From assembly GCF_048593165.1 (NCBI RefSeq), contig NZ_CP184271.1: a stretch of DNA of 64,000 bases. One strand, written 5' to 3'. The translations under genes and the position numbers were made by a program. Shown here piece after piece: positions 55,237 to 62,716 of the stretch (position 1 is its first letter; every line of letters starts with the position of its first letter). The notes under the pieces were generated by a model that was not told the DNA's origin, did no database searches, and saw nothing but the letters and a program-made list of their open reading frames with translations. The stretch is from Pectobacterium sp013449375. GTDB taxonomy: Bacteria; Pseudomonadota; Gammaproteobacteria; Enterobacterales; Enterobacteriaceae.

Positions 55237-56677
55237 AATTCTATTGCCGCTGATTGGCTATCTGCTGCTGGTGTTCGGGCTGTCGGTCTATGCGTACCGT
55301 CGCCGTCAGGCGGGTAACTTTCTCAACGAGTATTTCCTCGGCGGCCGCTCAATGGGCGGGTTTGTGCTGGCGATGACGCTCATCGGCACTTACGTCAGCG
55401 CCAGCTCGTTTATCGGTGGGCCAGGAGCGGCGTATAAATACGGGCTGGGCTGGGTGCTGCTGTCGATGATCCAGCTTCCCACCATGCTGCTGTCGCTGGG
55501 CATTCTGGGGAAAAAATTCGCCATTCTGGCGCGGCGCTACAATGCCATCACGCTGAACGACATGCTGTACGCCCGCTACAACAGTCCGCTGCTGGTGTGG
55601 TTCGCCAGTATCAGCCTGCTGGTCGCGTTTATCGGTGCGATGGCCGTCCAGTTCATCGGTGGCGCACGCCTGTTGGAAACTGCGGCGAACATCCCTTACG
55701 ACATCGGTCTGCTGATTTTCGGCGTCACCATCGCGCTGTACACCACGTTTGGCGGCTTCCGCGCCAGCGTGCTCAATGATGCCATGCAGGGCATCGTGAT
55801 GCTGATCGGCACCGTCATCCTGCTGGTCGGCGTAATCTATGCCGCAGGGGGATTACACAGCGCAGTGGATAAGCTGCAACAGATCGACCCGATGTTGGTT
55901 TCGCCGCAGGGCAGCAACGGGATTCTGTCGATGCCGTTTATGGCTTCATTCTGGGTGCTGGTCTGCTTCGGCGTTATCGGCCTGCCGAACACCGCCGTTC
56001 GCTGTATCTCTTATCGCGACAGCAAAGCACTGCACCGCGGAATTATCATCGGCACGATCGTCATCGGCATCCTGATGCTCGGCATGCATCTGGCTGGCGC
56101 GCTGGGTCGTGCCGTGATGCCAAATCTGACCATTCCCGATCAGGTGTTGCCCGCGCTGATGGTTACCGTTCTCCCGCCGCTGGCCGCAGGGATCTTTCTC
56201 GCGGCGCCAATGGCCGCTATCATGTCCAATATTAATGCGCATCTGCTTCAGGCCTCCGCGACGATCATCAAAGATCTCTATCTCAGCGTGCGCCCGCAGC
56301 AGATCCATAACGAACGTCGCATCAAGATCTTGTCCAGCATGACCACACTACTGTTGGGCCTGCTGGTGCTGCTGGCCTCGTTGCGGCCGCCAGATATGAT
56401 CATCTGGCTAAACCTGCTGGCATTTGGTGGGCTGGAAGCGGTGTTCCTGTGGCCGCTGGTACTGGGCCTGTACTGGGAACGCGCGAATTCCGCGGGCGCG
56501 CTTAGCGCCATGTTCACTGGGGCGATTTGCTATACCTTACTGGCTAGCTTCAATCTTCAGTTGGCTGGCTATCACCCGATTGTGCCATCGCTGTTACTCA
56601 GCCTGATGGCGTTTATTATTGGCAACCGCTTTGGTCATAATCCACCAGCGCCGGTTGCCGCTTCATCTTCACTTTAA
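55226..56677 (+). CDS. panF: Sodium/pantothenate symporter PanF
   Basis: 483 residues from ATG 55226; a GTG two codons earlier is possible. Sodium:solute symporter family with about 13 membrane helices. YVSASSFIGGPGAAYKYGLGW and YTTFGGFRASVLNDAMQG are hallmarks. Takes up pantothenate for coenzyme A synthesis. Followed by prmA 17 bp later. Confidence 0.97.
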   Translation: MQIEILLPLIGYLLLVFGLSVYAYRRRQAGNFLNEYFLGGRSMGGFVLAMTLIGTYVSASSFIGGPGAAYKYGLGWVLLSMIQLPTMLLSLGILGKKFAILARRYNAITLNDMLYARYNSPLLVWFASISLLVAFIGAMAVQFIGGARLLETAANIPYDIGLLIFGVTIALYTTFGGFRASVLNDAMQGIVMLIGTVILLVGVIYAAGGLHSAVDKLQQIDPMLVSPQGSNGILSMPFMASFWVLVCFGVIGLPNTAVRCISYRDSKALHRGIIIGTIVIGILMLGMHLAGALGRAVMPNLTIPDQVLPALMVTVLPPLAAGIFLAAPMAAIMSNINAHLLQASATIIKDLYLSVRPQQIHNERRIKILSSMTTLLLGLLVLLASLRPPDMIIWLNLLAFGGLEAVFLWPLVLGLYWERANSAGALSAMFTGAICYTLLASFNLQLAGYHPIVPSLLLSLMAFIIGNRFGHNPPAPVAASSSL

Positions 56678-56694
56678 ATGTAATAGAGACTGCT

Positions 56695-57582
56695 ATGCCG
56701 TGGATTCAACTGAAAATAAACACCTCAGGAAAGGTGGCTGAACAACTGGGTGACGTCATGATGGAAAGCGGTGCGGTATCCGTTACGTTTCAGGATACGC
56801 ACGATACCCCGGTGTTCGAACCGCTACCGGGCGAGACCCGCCTGTGGGGCGATACCGACGCGATTGCGCTGTACGATGCTGAAACCGATATGAACACGGT
56901 TATCGCTATGCTGGAGCAAGAGCCGCTACTGGGCGTGGGTTTTAAACACAAAATCGAACAATTGGAAGACAAAGACTGGGAACGCGAGTGGATGGATAAC
57001 TTCCACCCGATGCAGTTCGGCAAACGCCTGTGGATTTGCCCAAGCTGGCGTGACATTCCTGACCCGACGGCCGTCAACGTGATGCTCGATCCGGGTCTGG
57101 CATTCGGCACCGGCACCCATCCAACGACCGCGCTGTGCCTGCAATGGCTCGACGGACTGGATCTGGAAGGGAAAACCATCATCGATTTCGGCTGCGGTTC
57201 CGGCATTCTGGCGATTGCCGCCCTGAAACTGGGTGCGGCGCGCGCTATCGGGATTGATATCGATCCGCAGGCGATTCAGGCCAGCCGCGACAACGCGCAG
57301 CGCAACGGCGTTTCTGAGCGTCTTGAACTGTATCTGCCGAAAGACCAGCCTGCCGACCTGTCTGCCGATGTCGTCGTCGCCAACATCCTTGCTGGCCCGC
57401 TGCGCGAGCTGGCACCGCTGATTAGCGATTTGCCTAAAGTGGGTGGTCACCTCGGCTTGTCCGGCGTGCTGGCGACGCAGGCCGAAGGCGTCGCAGAAGC
57501 CTACGCAGACAAGTTCACGCTCGACCCAGTCGCTGAACGCGAAGAGTGGTGCCGCATTACTGGTCAACGCCGCGCATCGTAA
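56695..57582 (+). CDS. prmA: Ribosomal protein L11 methyltransferase
   Basis: 295 residues. N-terminal L11-binding domain (~1-60), linker, then a Rossmann methyltransferase domain with SAM motif IDFGCGSGILAIAALKLG near 165-182 and VVANILAGPL. Trimethylates Lys and the N-terminus of L11. Confidence 0.97.
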   Translation: MPWIQLKINTSGKVAEQLGDVMMESGAVSVTFQDTHDTPVFEPLPGETRLWGDTDAIALYDAETDMNTVIAMLEQEPLLGVGFKHKIEQLEDKDWEREWMDNFHPMQFGKRLWICPSWRDIPDPTAVNVMLDPGLAFGTGTHPTTALCLQWLDGLDLEGKTIIDFGCGSGILAIAALKLGAARAIGIDIDPQAIQASRDNAQRNGVSERLELYLPKDQPADLSADVVVANILAGPLRELAPLISDLPKVGGHLGLSGVLATQAEGVAEAYADKFTLDPVAEREEWCRITGQRRAS

Positions 57583-57602
57583 CAGCATTACCCCGCGAGT
57601 CC

Positions 57603-57629
57603 CGCCCACCGTATGTACAACGGTGGGCG
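57603..57629 (+). terminator. Hairpin after prmA
   Basis: Perfect 10-bp stem CGCCCACCGT/ACGGTGGGCG with a 7-nt loop, 20 bp after the stop. It lacks a T tract, so it may be Rho-assisted or a 3'-end stabiliser. Confidence 0.55.
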
Positions 57630-57849
57630 CACCAAATAGCCACATTAACCAACGCATTTCACTGATAAAGCATTGATAGCCTGCTGTATCTCCACTAAAA
57701 ATGACCGCGCTTGCAGATAAAATTCTGTAAACAGATGAATATTTCCTAGAACAAAAAATCGCCACAAAAATATAACTAGCTGTTAAATATGAATAATATT
57801 TTCATATACCGCTACGAACTGCATTTTCATTGATCGATAGCCGTAAATT

Positions 57850-57864
57850 GGTCAAAGTTTGGCC
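57850..57864. promoter_or_regulatory. Fis binding site upstream of dusB-fis
   Basis: GGTCAAAGTTTGGCC fits the 15-bp Fis motif (G at 1, C at 15, A/T-rich centre) and abuts the -35 box. E. coli has a Fis site at the same place for autorepression. Confidence 0.65.
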
Positions 57865-57900
57865 TTTCATCTGACGTAAAAAATGCGTAATATACGCGCC
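57865..57900 (+). promoter_or_regulatory. dusB-fis promoter with GC-rich discriminator
   Basis: -35 TTTCAT (57865-57870), 17-bp spacer, -10 TAATAT (57888-57893), then the GC-rich discriminator ACGCGCC. This matches the E. coli fis promoter, which responds to growth rate and ppGpp. The 349-bp gap before dusB holds no gene. Confidence 0.8.
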
Positions 57901-57931
57901 CTTGCAGGCACAGTATGGTCAATTTTTGTCT

Positions 57932-58897
57932 ATGCACATTGGACAATTTCAGCTTACCAATCGTTTGATAGCAGCCCCAATGGCTGGTATTAGCGATCGC
58001 CCATTTAGAGCACTCTGTCACGCGATGGGCGCTGGAATGACCGTGTCTGAAATGCTTTCTTCCAACCCGGAAGTGTGGCGTTCAGACAAATCGCGTTTGC
58101 GAATGGTTCATAGCGATGAACCGGGTATCAGAGCCGTGCAGATTGCCGGTTGTGACCCCGATGAGATGGCGGCGGCAGCGCGAATCAATGCTGATTCCGG
58201 CGCGCAAATCATTGACATCAATATGGGCTGCCCGGCGAAGAAGGTGAACCGCAAGATGGCAGGATCTGCGTTATTGCAGTATCCGGATTTGGTCAAACAG
58301 ATCCTCTCTGCGGTAGTGAAAGCGGTAGACGTGCCGGTGACACTGAAAATCCGTACCGGCTGGGCACCAGAGCACCGCAACTGTGTAGAAATTGCCAAAC
58401 TGGCTGAAGACTGTGGCATTCAGGCGTTAACCATTCACGGACGCACTCGTGCGTGCCTGTTCAATGGTTCCGCAGAATACGACAGCATTCGGGCAGTTAA
58501 GCAGGCCGTTTCCATTCCTATTATTGCGAATGGCGACATTACAGACCCGCATAAAGCCAGAGCGGTTCTGGACTACACCGGGGCTGACGCCCTGATGATA
58601 GGACGAGCCGCTCAGGGAAGACCCTGGATCTTTCGGGAAATCCAGCATTATCTGGACACAGGGGAGTTGCTGGCACCAATGCCGTTGGCAGAGGTTAAGC
58701 GCTTGTTGATCGAGCACATACGGGAATTGCACGACTTTTATGGTCCAGGCAAGGGATTTCGTATCGCTCGTAAGCACGTATCCTGGTATCTCCAGGAGCA
58801 TGCCCCAAACGACCAGTTTAGGCGCACATTCAACGCCATTGAGGATGCCAGCGAGCAGCTGGAGGCGTTGAAGGCATATTTTGAAAATCTTGCGTAA
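57932..58897 (+). CDS. dusB: tRNA-dihydrouridine synthase B
   Basis: 321 residues from ATG 57932. FMN-dependent TIM-barrel enzyme that makes dihydrouridine at tRNA position 17. Catalytic Cys in [13 protein letters not shown], phosphate-binding [11 protein letters not shown], and [11 protein letters not shown] present. First gene of the dusB-fis operon, 23 bp before fis. Confidence 0.97.
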
Positions 58898-58920
58898 ACA
58901 GAAAAAGAGCTGACAGAACT

Positions 58921-59217
58921 ATGTTCGAACAACGCGTGAATTCTGACGTACTGACCGTTTCCACTGTAAACTCTCAGGCTCAGGTAACCCAAAAACCCCT
59001 GCGCGACTCGGTTAAACAGGCACTGAAGAACTATTTTGCTCAATTGAACGGTCAGGATGTAAGTGACCTGTATGAGCTGGTATTGGCTGAAGTTGAACAG
59101 CCACTGTTGGACATGGTGATGCAATACACCCGCGGTAACCAAACCCGCGCCGCCCTGATGATGGGCATCAACCGCGGTACTCTGCGTAAGAAATTGAAAA
59201 AATACGGCATGAACTGA
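58921..59217 (+). CDS. fis: Nucleoid-associated protein Fis
   Basis: 98 residues, apparently near-identical to E. coli Fis. N-terminal beta-hairpin that contacts Hin/Gin recombinases (~10-26), two dimer helices, C-terminal helix-turn-helix ([25 protein letters not shown]). Abundant in early exponential growth; bends DNA and activates stable-RNA genes. A foreign island begins immediately downstream. Confidence 0.99.
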
Positions 59218-59239
59218 TACTAATCAGTTAAGCATTTGA

Positions 59240-59289
59240 AAAAAGGCGCTTTACCTTTCGGGTTAAGCGCCTTTTTCTTTGCCCTTGAT
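59240..59289 (+). terminator. Terminator after fis
   Basis: Stem AGGCGCTT/AAGCGCCT extended by ACC/GGT pairs (59244-59255, 59271-59282), A-rich on the left and TTTTTCTTTG on the right. Strong intrinsic terminator. Confidence 0.9.
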
Positions 59290-59342
59290 TAAGGCAAAAA
59301 CAGCCTTAGCGTGGCGGCCTGAGCATTGTGTCCGCGACGTTG

Positions 59343-59534
59343 TTAATGACTCATCCCTTCTTGTGTATCCGTCTCCGGCGTATGAAGAATTCGGTATAGG
59401 TTATCTAATCGCTCTGCCAACACGAACGTTAAGATCTCTTTCGATTCTGGATGGTTCAATTCAACAATAGCGTAAGCCAACGCACGACACTGATCGAGCG
59501 CTTCTTCGGGTTCTAACGGCGTGTTATCAAACAT
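59343..59534 (-). CDS. Small satellite/prophage-type protein, unknown function
   Basis: 63 residues from ATG 59534; its ribosome-binding sequence is the G7 tract just upstream. Predicted helical (PEEALDQCRALAYAIVELNH...ILTFVLAERLDNLYRIL), acidic, no known domain recognised. It overlaps the end of the Icd-like gene by 8 bp, so the two are translated together. Proteins of this size and style are commonly found beside Icd-like genes in P4-like satellites. An upstream-extended reading (to 59735) covers the Icd-like gene in another frame and was rejected. Confidence 0.7.
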   Translation of the reverse strand: MFDNTPLEPEEALDQCRALAYAIVELNHPESKEILTFVLAERLDNLYRILHTPETDTQEGMSH

Positions 59535-59715
59535 GGCGCCCCCCCTGAGCAGGCAGGCGGCCAGCGAAGACCATGACATGACCATCAGGGGAATGCTCCC
59601 GCGCCTGACGTTCGGTGGTAGCGATAATATGCACGACACATTGGGAAGAGATTCCCAAAGCAAGAAAGCGATACTGAAATTCGGGGCGAGTTTGGGTAGA
59701 CTGGATGTCAGCCAT
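59527..59715 (-). CDS. Host cell division inhibitor Icd-like protein
   Basis: 62 residues. It resembles the Icd-like family of P4-type satellite phages and enterobacterial prophages: an N-terminal PEFQYRFLALGIS segment and a C-terminal TERQAREHSPDGHVMVFAGRLPAQ segment. P4 Icd blocks host cell division when over-produced; activity of this copy is untested. Minus strand, sharing a promoter region with the YlcI/YnfO-like gene on the plus strand. Its last codons contain the G7 tract (59539-59545). Confidence 0.7.
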   Translation of the reverse strand: MADIQSTQTRPEFQYRFLALGISSQCVVHIIATTERQAREHSPDGHVMVFAGRLPAQGGRHV

Positions 59716-59787
59716 AGTGTTAGCTCCAATAACATTGTGGTTAGAGGCCCGGTTAGTGCTCCAACACTGCCGGGCTTCGTATTTTAT

Positions 59788-59882
59788 AGGTGAATCGCAC
59801 CTATGCAGCTAACATTACGCCCAAGTGAATCGCACCTCAAGGTATTTTTTAGAATTATTTTTACGTATACTGGATCGCACTT
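59788..59882. promoter_or_regulatory. Three iterated operator-like words in the satellite control region
   Basis: AGGTGAATCGCACCT (59788-59802, arms AGGTG/CACCT), AAGTGAATCGCACCT (59823-59837) and a weaker CTGGATCGCACTT (59870-59882). They lie between the divergent Icd-like and YlcI/YnfO-like genes. A -10-like TATACT (59866-59871) precedes the plus-strand gene. The spacing and symmetry suggest sites for a dimeric repressor; its identity is unknown. Confidence 0.6.
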
Positions 59883-59901
59883 AGTGCATGGAGATCCAGC
59901 A

Positions 59902-60087
59902 ATGGCAACGGGTTCAATTAACAACAAATCACAGCAGTTGAATGCAAGATTCCCGCACGACGTTGTTGCTGAAATGGAAAGCAGTCTTGAAGCTGGTGAG
60001 ACAAAGGCGCAATTCATCATCACCGCAGTAAAAAGCGAGATCAAACGCCGCCAGCGAAAACAGACCAAAGATGAGTCCAGAGACTAG
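59902..60087 (+). CDS. YlcI/YnfO family small protein (DUF3950-like)
   Basis: 61 residues from ATG 59902 (GGAG upstream); an in-frame upstream extension crosses the operator words and was rejected. ATGSINNKSQQLNARFPHDV...MESSLEAGETKAQFIITAVKSEIKRRQRK is typical of the YlcI/YnfO family, common in prophages and satellites. The fold looks like a ribbon-helix-helix (short strand QQLNARF then two helices), so it may bind DNA, perhaps the nearby operators (inference). Confidence 0.7.
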   Translation: MATGSINNKSQQLNARFPHDVVAEMESSLEAGETKAQFIITAVKSEIKRRQRKQTKDESRD

Positions 60088-60495
60088 TATTGGCGGGTAG
60101 GGTAAGCCAGTTAGTCCAAAGTTAATGCGAATTGAGGCTAGCAATTGGTACTTCATAACTAAATATGCTTTACACATTGATGACTCACATACGACCCCCC
60201 CATAATCCAAAGCCAGTAAGTGGTAATAATAAAATAGCTTTAAAAAACAAAAAGTAAAAAATTAAAAGCATTCTTACCGAACCACTCATCACAAAAATTT
60301 CGACATAATTTGGGTTAAAATCCCCCCCTGATAAATTAACAGTATTGTTAGAGGTTAGTGATAATAATACTATACGGATAGTTATCAATACGTGTCTTTT
60401 GGGGGTTAATAAATATGACCTCAACACTGATAATTATTTAATAAAAATAAAATACAACCACCATGGAAAATAACATTAAAATCTAGGAGTTTGAT
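60088..60495. other. AT-rich intergenic region before the kinase gene
   Basis: 408 bp with no believable gene; an 80-codon minus-strand frame (60185-60427) has no ribosome site or family. Two C7 tracts occur (60195-60201, 60322-60328). The kinase promoter must lie here, but the A/T richness prevents a unique assignment. Confidence 0.55.
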
Positions 60496-61227
60496 GTGAT
60501 TCCACATAGCAATTACATAATAGAACCAATGAACCAGATCGGAACTGGTAGTTTTGGGGTAGTTGAAAAAGTAAGAGTTAAAAACACTCAAAACGTTATC
60601 TGTGGTGAATACGCTAGAAAAATATTAATCAATCAACATGAAGACCCTGACTTAATTTCAAGGTTTATAAGAGAAGTAAAACTTCAAGATTTATGCCTTC
60701 ATAAGAATGTTGCTCAAATATTCATATGCAATCTAGATACGACCCCTCCATGGTTTATAATGGAGCTTGCAGAGTCAAATTTAGACAATGAAATTAAATC
60801 AGGAAAGCTAAGTAGAAAAGAAAAAATAAACATTGTGTTAATGATAGCAGAAGGAATAGATTGGATTCATTCCAAAGGTTATCTACACCGTGATATAAAA
60901 CCCCAAAATATATTAAAGTTCTCTAACGGAATTTATAAAATATCTGACTTTGGAATTGCAAGACACATGGATCCGTCCGAAGCCAGCAAAATTCTAACAC
61001 TAGCAGGCCATTTCCCAAGAACACCAAAATATTTCGATCACAATGTTGTTATTGATGGATACTCAAGACAGTCAGATATTTTCTCTCTAGGTATAATAAT
61101 CGAAGAATTAAATATTGATGGATTCGATGATATAGTGGCAAGAAGTACTGATAGAAAACTAAAAAAAAGATATGTCAGCGCTGAGCAACTTATAATAGAT
61201 ATCAGAAGAATAGGCGAGGTTATATAA
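60496..61227 (+). CDS. Hanks-type serine/threonine protein kinase, compact
   Basis: 243 residues from GTG 60496 (TAGGAG, 7-bp spacing). Complete minimal kinase fold: P-loop GTGSFGVV (16-23), ATP-anchoring Lys42, alpha-C Glu60, catalytic HRDIKPQN (131-138), DFG (151-153), Asp194 in SDIFSLG, Arg225 near the end. There is no sensor, transmembrane or extra domain. The usual APE of the activation segment reads YFD, so that region is unusual. Very AT-rich, with many AUA and AGA codons, unlike the flanking genes. Two bases separate it from a PP2C phosphatase, which should form a unit with it. Substrate and role unknown; foreign origin is likely. Confidence 0.88.
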   Translation: MIPHSNYIIEPMNQIGTGSFGVVEKVRVKNTQNVICGEYARKILINQHEDPDLISRFIREVKLQDLCLHKNVAQIFICNLDTTPPWFIMELAESNLDNEIKSGKLSRKEKINIVLMIAEGIDWIHSKGYLHRDIKPQNILKFSNGIYKISDFGIARHMDPSEASKILTLAGHFPRTPKYFDHNVVIDGYSRQSDIFSLGIIIEELNIDGFDDIVARSTDRKLKKRYVSAEQLIIDIRRIGEVI

Positions 61228-61229
61228 CC

Positions 61230-61976
61230 ATGTTAAATTTAACATCAGCTTCATTTTTTTCATTTTCAAAAGAAAATAATAAAACCAACCAAGATACCAT
61301 TCTTCCCCCATTAAAAATAAATAATGGCTATCTTTTTGCTATTGCTGATGGGCTGGGCGGATATAAAGGTGGAGATAAAGCATCTCAAAGGGTTGTAGAC
61401 TATCTAGCTAAAAACTTCGTAAATGAAATAGAAAGTGACTTTATAAGCTTATTTTCGAATCTCAAAGATGATCTAAAAAAAATAAGCGAAGTCGAAAAAG
61501 AATATGTTAATGCGGCAAGTACATTAACATTGTGCTATGTCACTCAAGAGTCAGTTATTATTGGTCATATTGGCGATTGCAGATTATATATAAAAAGACA
61601 ATCAAAATTAAACCAGTTAACCAAAGATCATACTCAACATCAAGCTTATATAGATGATGGGGTTTTTACTTCTCGTCAACTTAAAAATGCAAAAGGAAAA
61701 AATATACTAACAACAGCCATTTCAAAAACGTTAGATCTAAAATACAACATTATTAATTTCACATTCAAAGAATTAGCAGATGAATATGGGGATTTATCTA
61801 TTTTCATTATGTCTGATGGTGCACATTCATTTTGGGAAAAGAGACCACGCTTTTCTCTTAACACATTATCAGAGCCTTCACGCTTCAGTTCAAGTTTGAA
61901 GAAAAGAATTGAAAATGGCCCCCCCATTGATGACTATTCGCTTATCTCGGTAAAATTCAGATCCCAAGATATTTAA
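61230..61976 (+). CDS. PP2C-family protein serine/threonine phosphatase
   Basis: 248 residues. All main PPM motifs are present: NQD (20-22), ADGLGGYKGGDKAS (39-52) with metal Asp40, GHIGDCRLY (112-120), LTKDHTQHQ (130-138), SDGAHSF (195-201) and DDYSLISV (234-241), which supplies the last metal Asp. So it is probably an active Mg/Mn-dependent phosphatase. No extra domains. It likely reverses the action of the kinase 2 bp upstream. A C7 tract (61919-61925) just before the final DDYS motif could cause slippage and loss of the last metal ligand. Same AT-rich base use as the kinase. Confidence 0.88.
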   Translation: MLNLTSASFFSFSKENNKTNQDTILPPLKINNGYLFAIADGLGGYKGGDKASQRVVDYLAKNFVNEIESDFISLFSNLKDDLKKISEVEKEYVNAASTLTLCYVTQESVIIGHIGDCRLYIKRQSKLNQLTKDHTQHQAYIDDGVFTSRQLKNAKGKNILTTAISKTLDLKYNIINFTFKELADEYGDLSIFIMSDGAHSFWEKRPRFSLNTLSEPSRFSSSLKKRIENGPPIDDYSLISVKFRSQDI

Positions 61977-61994
61977 CAACCAATTACAAAAATA

Positions 61995-62025
61995 ACACAA
62001 CCTGGCTAGACTAGTCAGGTTGTGT
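61995..62025 (+). terminator. Long hairpin after the kinase-phosphatase unit
   Basis: 15-bp arms (61995-62009 and 62011-62025) with one G-T wobble, 18 bp after the phosphatase stop. No T tract follows. It is the likely 3' end of the unit. Confidence 0.7.
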
Positions 62026-62111
62026 ACTATAAATAGAATTTTTAGATAATTAACATACCTACTTAATAATCTATTGGATTTTATTTCTTCCGACGCATTA
62101 TGTAATGATTC

Positions 62112-62129
62112 GTATCCGCCACCGGATAC
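62112..62129. repeat. Perfect inverted repeat near the island end
   Basis: GTATCCG/CGGATAC with a 4-nt spacer. A looser outer pair, AATGATT (62104-62110) and AATCATT, surrounds it. The region 61977-62246 has no gene. This may mark the old right border of the island (inference). Confidence 0.5.
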
Positions 62130-62246
62130 TAGTTACTCTAAAATCATTATTTATACAAATCATAAGATAAATAAATCACAACAGATAATTGCTTTTAAAA
62201 ATGCTGGCAAGTAATCACCAGATTCTTTATGCCTGCTAATCCTGAA

Positions 62247-62648
62247 TCAAAACACCTCTACCAGCTCAAACTCTTCAAACACCAGCAGCATATCTGGGGT
62301 GAAGGTGCCTTCTCGTTCGAAAAACGTCTGATGGCCTTCGCGCCAAAAAGCCAAGCTTTTGTCGCCTTCGCCCTCTTTCGCCGCCATCTCGGCCGTCACA
62401 TCACAGCAGCGCACCAGCGTTAACGAGCGCGTCCGGATGACGCAGGAGGGCTGTCCGGCACCGTCCAGAACAATGTTGTAATCGCCGACCTTCGGCGTTT
62501 GCTCGTTTTTGAATGCCTGGTACGAGCTACAGGTTGCCGTTTTATGCCCTGCCCGCACCAGTTGCAGCAGCTCATCCGCCAGCTCGGGGCTGTCGCCAAA
62601 CGACCAGCGCAGCGCATCTGGGTAATTCTCTAGTCCTTGTTTGCTCAT
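62247..62648 (-). CDS. ASCH domain-containing protein
   Basis: 133 residues from ATG 62648 (AGAGGA upstream); the ATG immediately before is also possible. ASCH-fold protein, related to the PUA RNA-binding fold. Seen: RAGHKTATCSSYQAF near the N-terminus and a KVGDYNIVLDGAGQPSCVIRT strand pair, then the C-terminal GHQTFFEREGTFTPDMLLVFEEFELVEVF. Some family members are amidohydrolases of modified cytidines (YqfB-like); function not proven. Base composition is like the host chromosome, so it is outside the AT-rich island. Confidence 0.85.
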   Translation of the reverse strand: MSKQGLENYPDALRWSFGDSPELADELLQLVRAGHKTATCSSYQAFKNEQTPKVGDYNIVLDGAGQPSCVIRTRSLTLVRCCDVTAEMAAKEGEGDKSLAFWREGHQTFFEREGTFTPDMLLVFEEFELVEVF

Positions 62649-62716
62649 CATCGTCCTCTGTTTATACGGCTATCATCGCTCTATTTTCTCACGCCATCAT
62701 AGCCGTAAAGCGGCGA

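Noticed and set aside
56926..57765. 279-codon antisense frame over prmA
   Set aside because: Shadow of prmA codon bias; unrelated to any family.
59902..60087. Antitoxin role for the YlcI/YnfO-like protein
   Set aside because: Its size and fold would fit, but no toxin partner lies beside it on the same strand, so the claim was not made.
60185..60427. 80-codon minus-strand frame before the kinase
   Set aside because: Hydrophobic low-complexity translation of AT-rich DNA; no ribosome site; contains two C7 runs.
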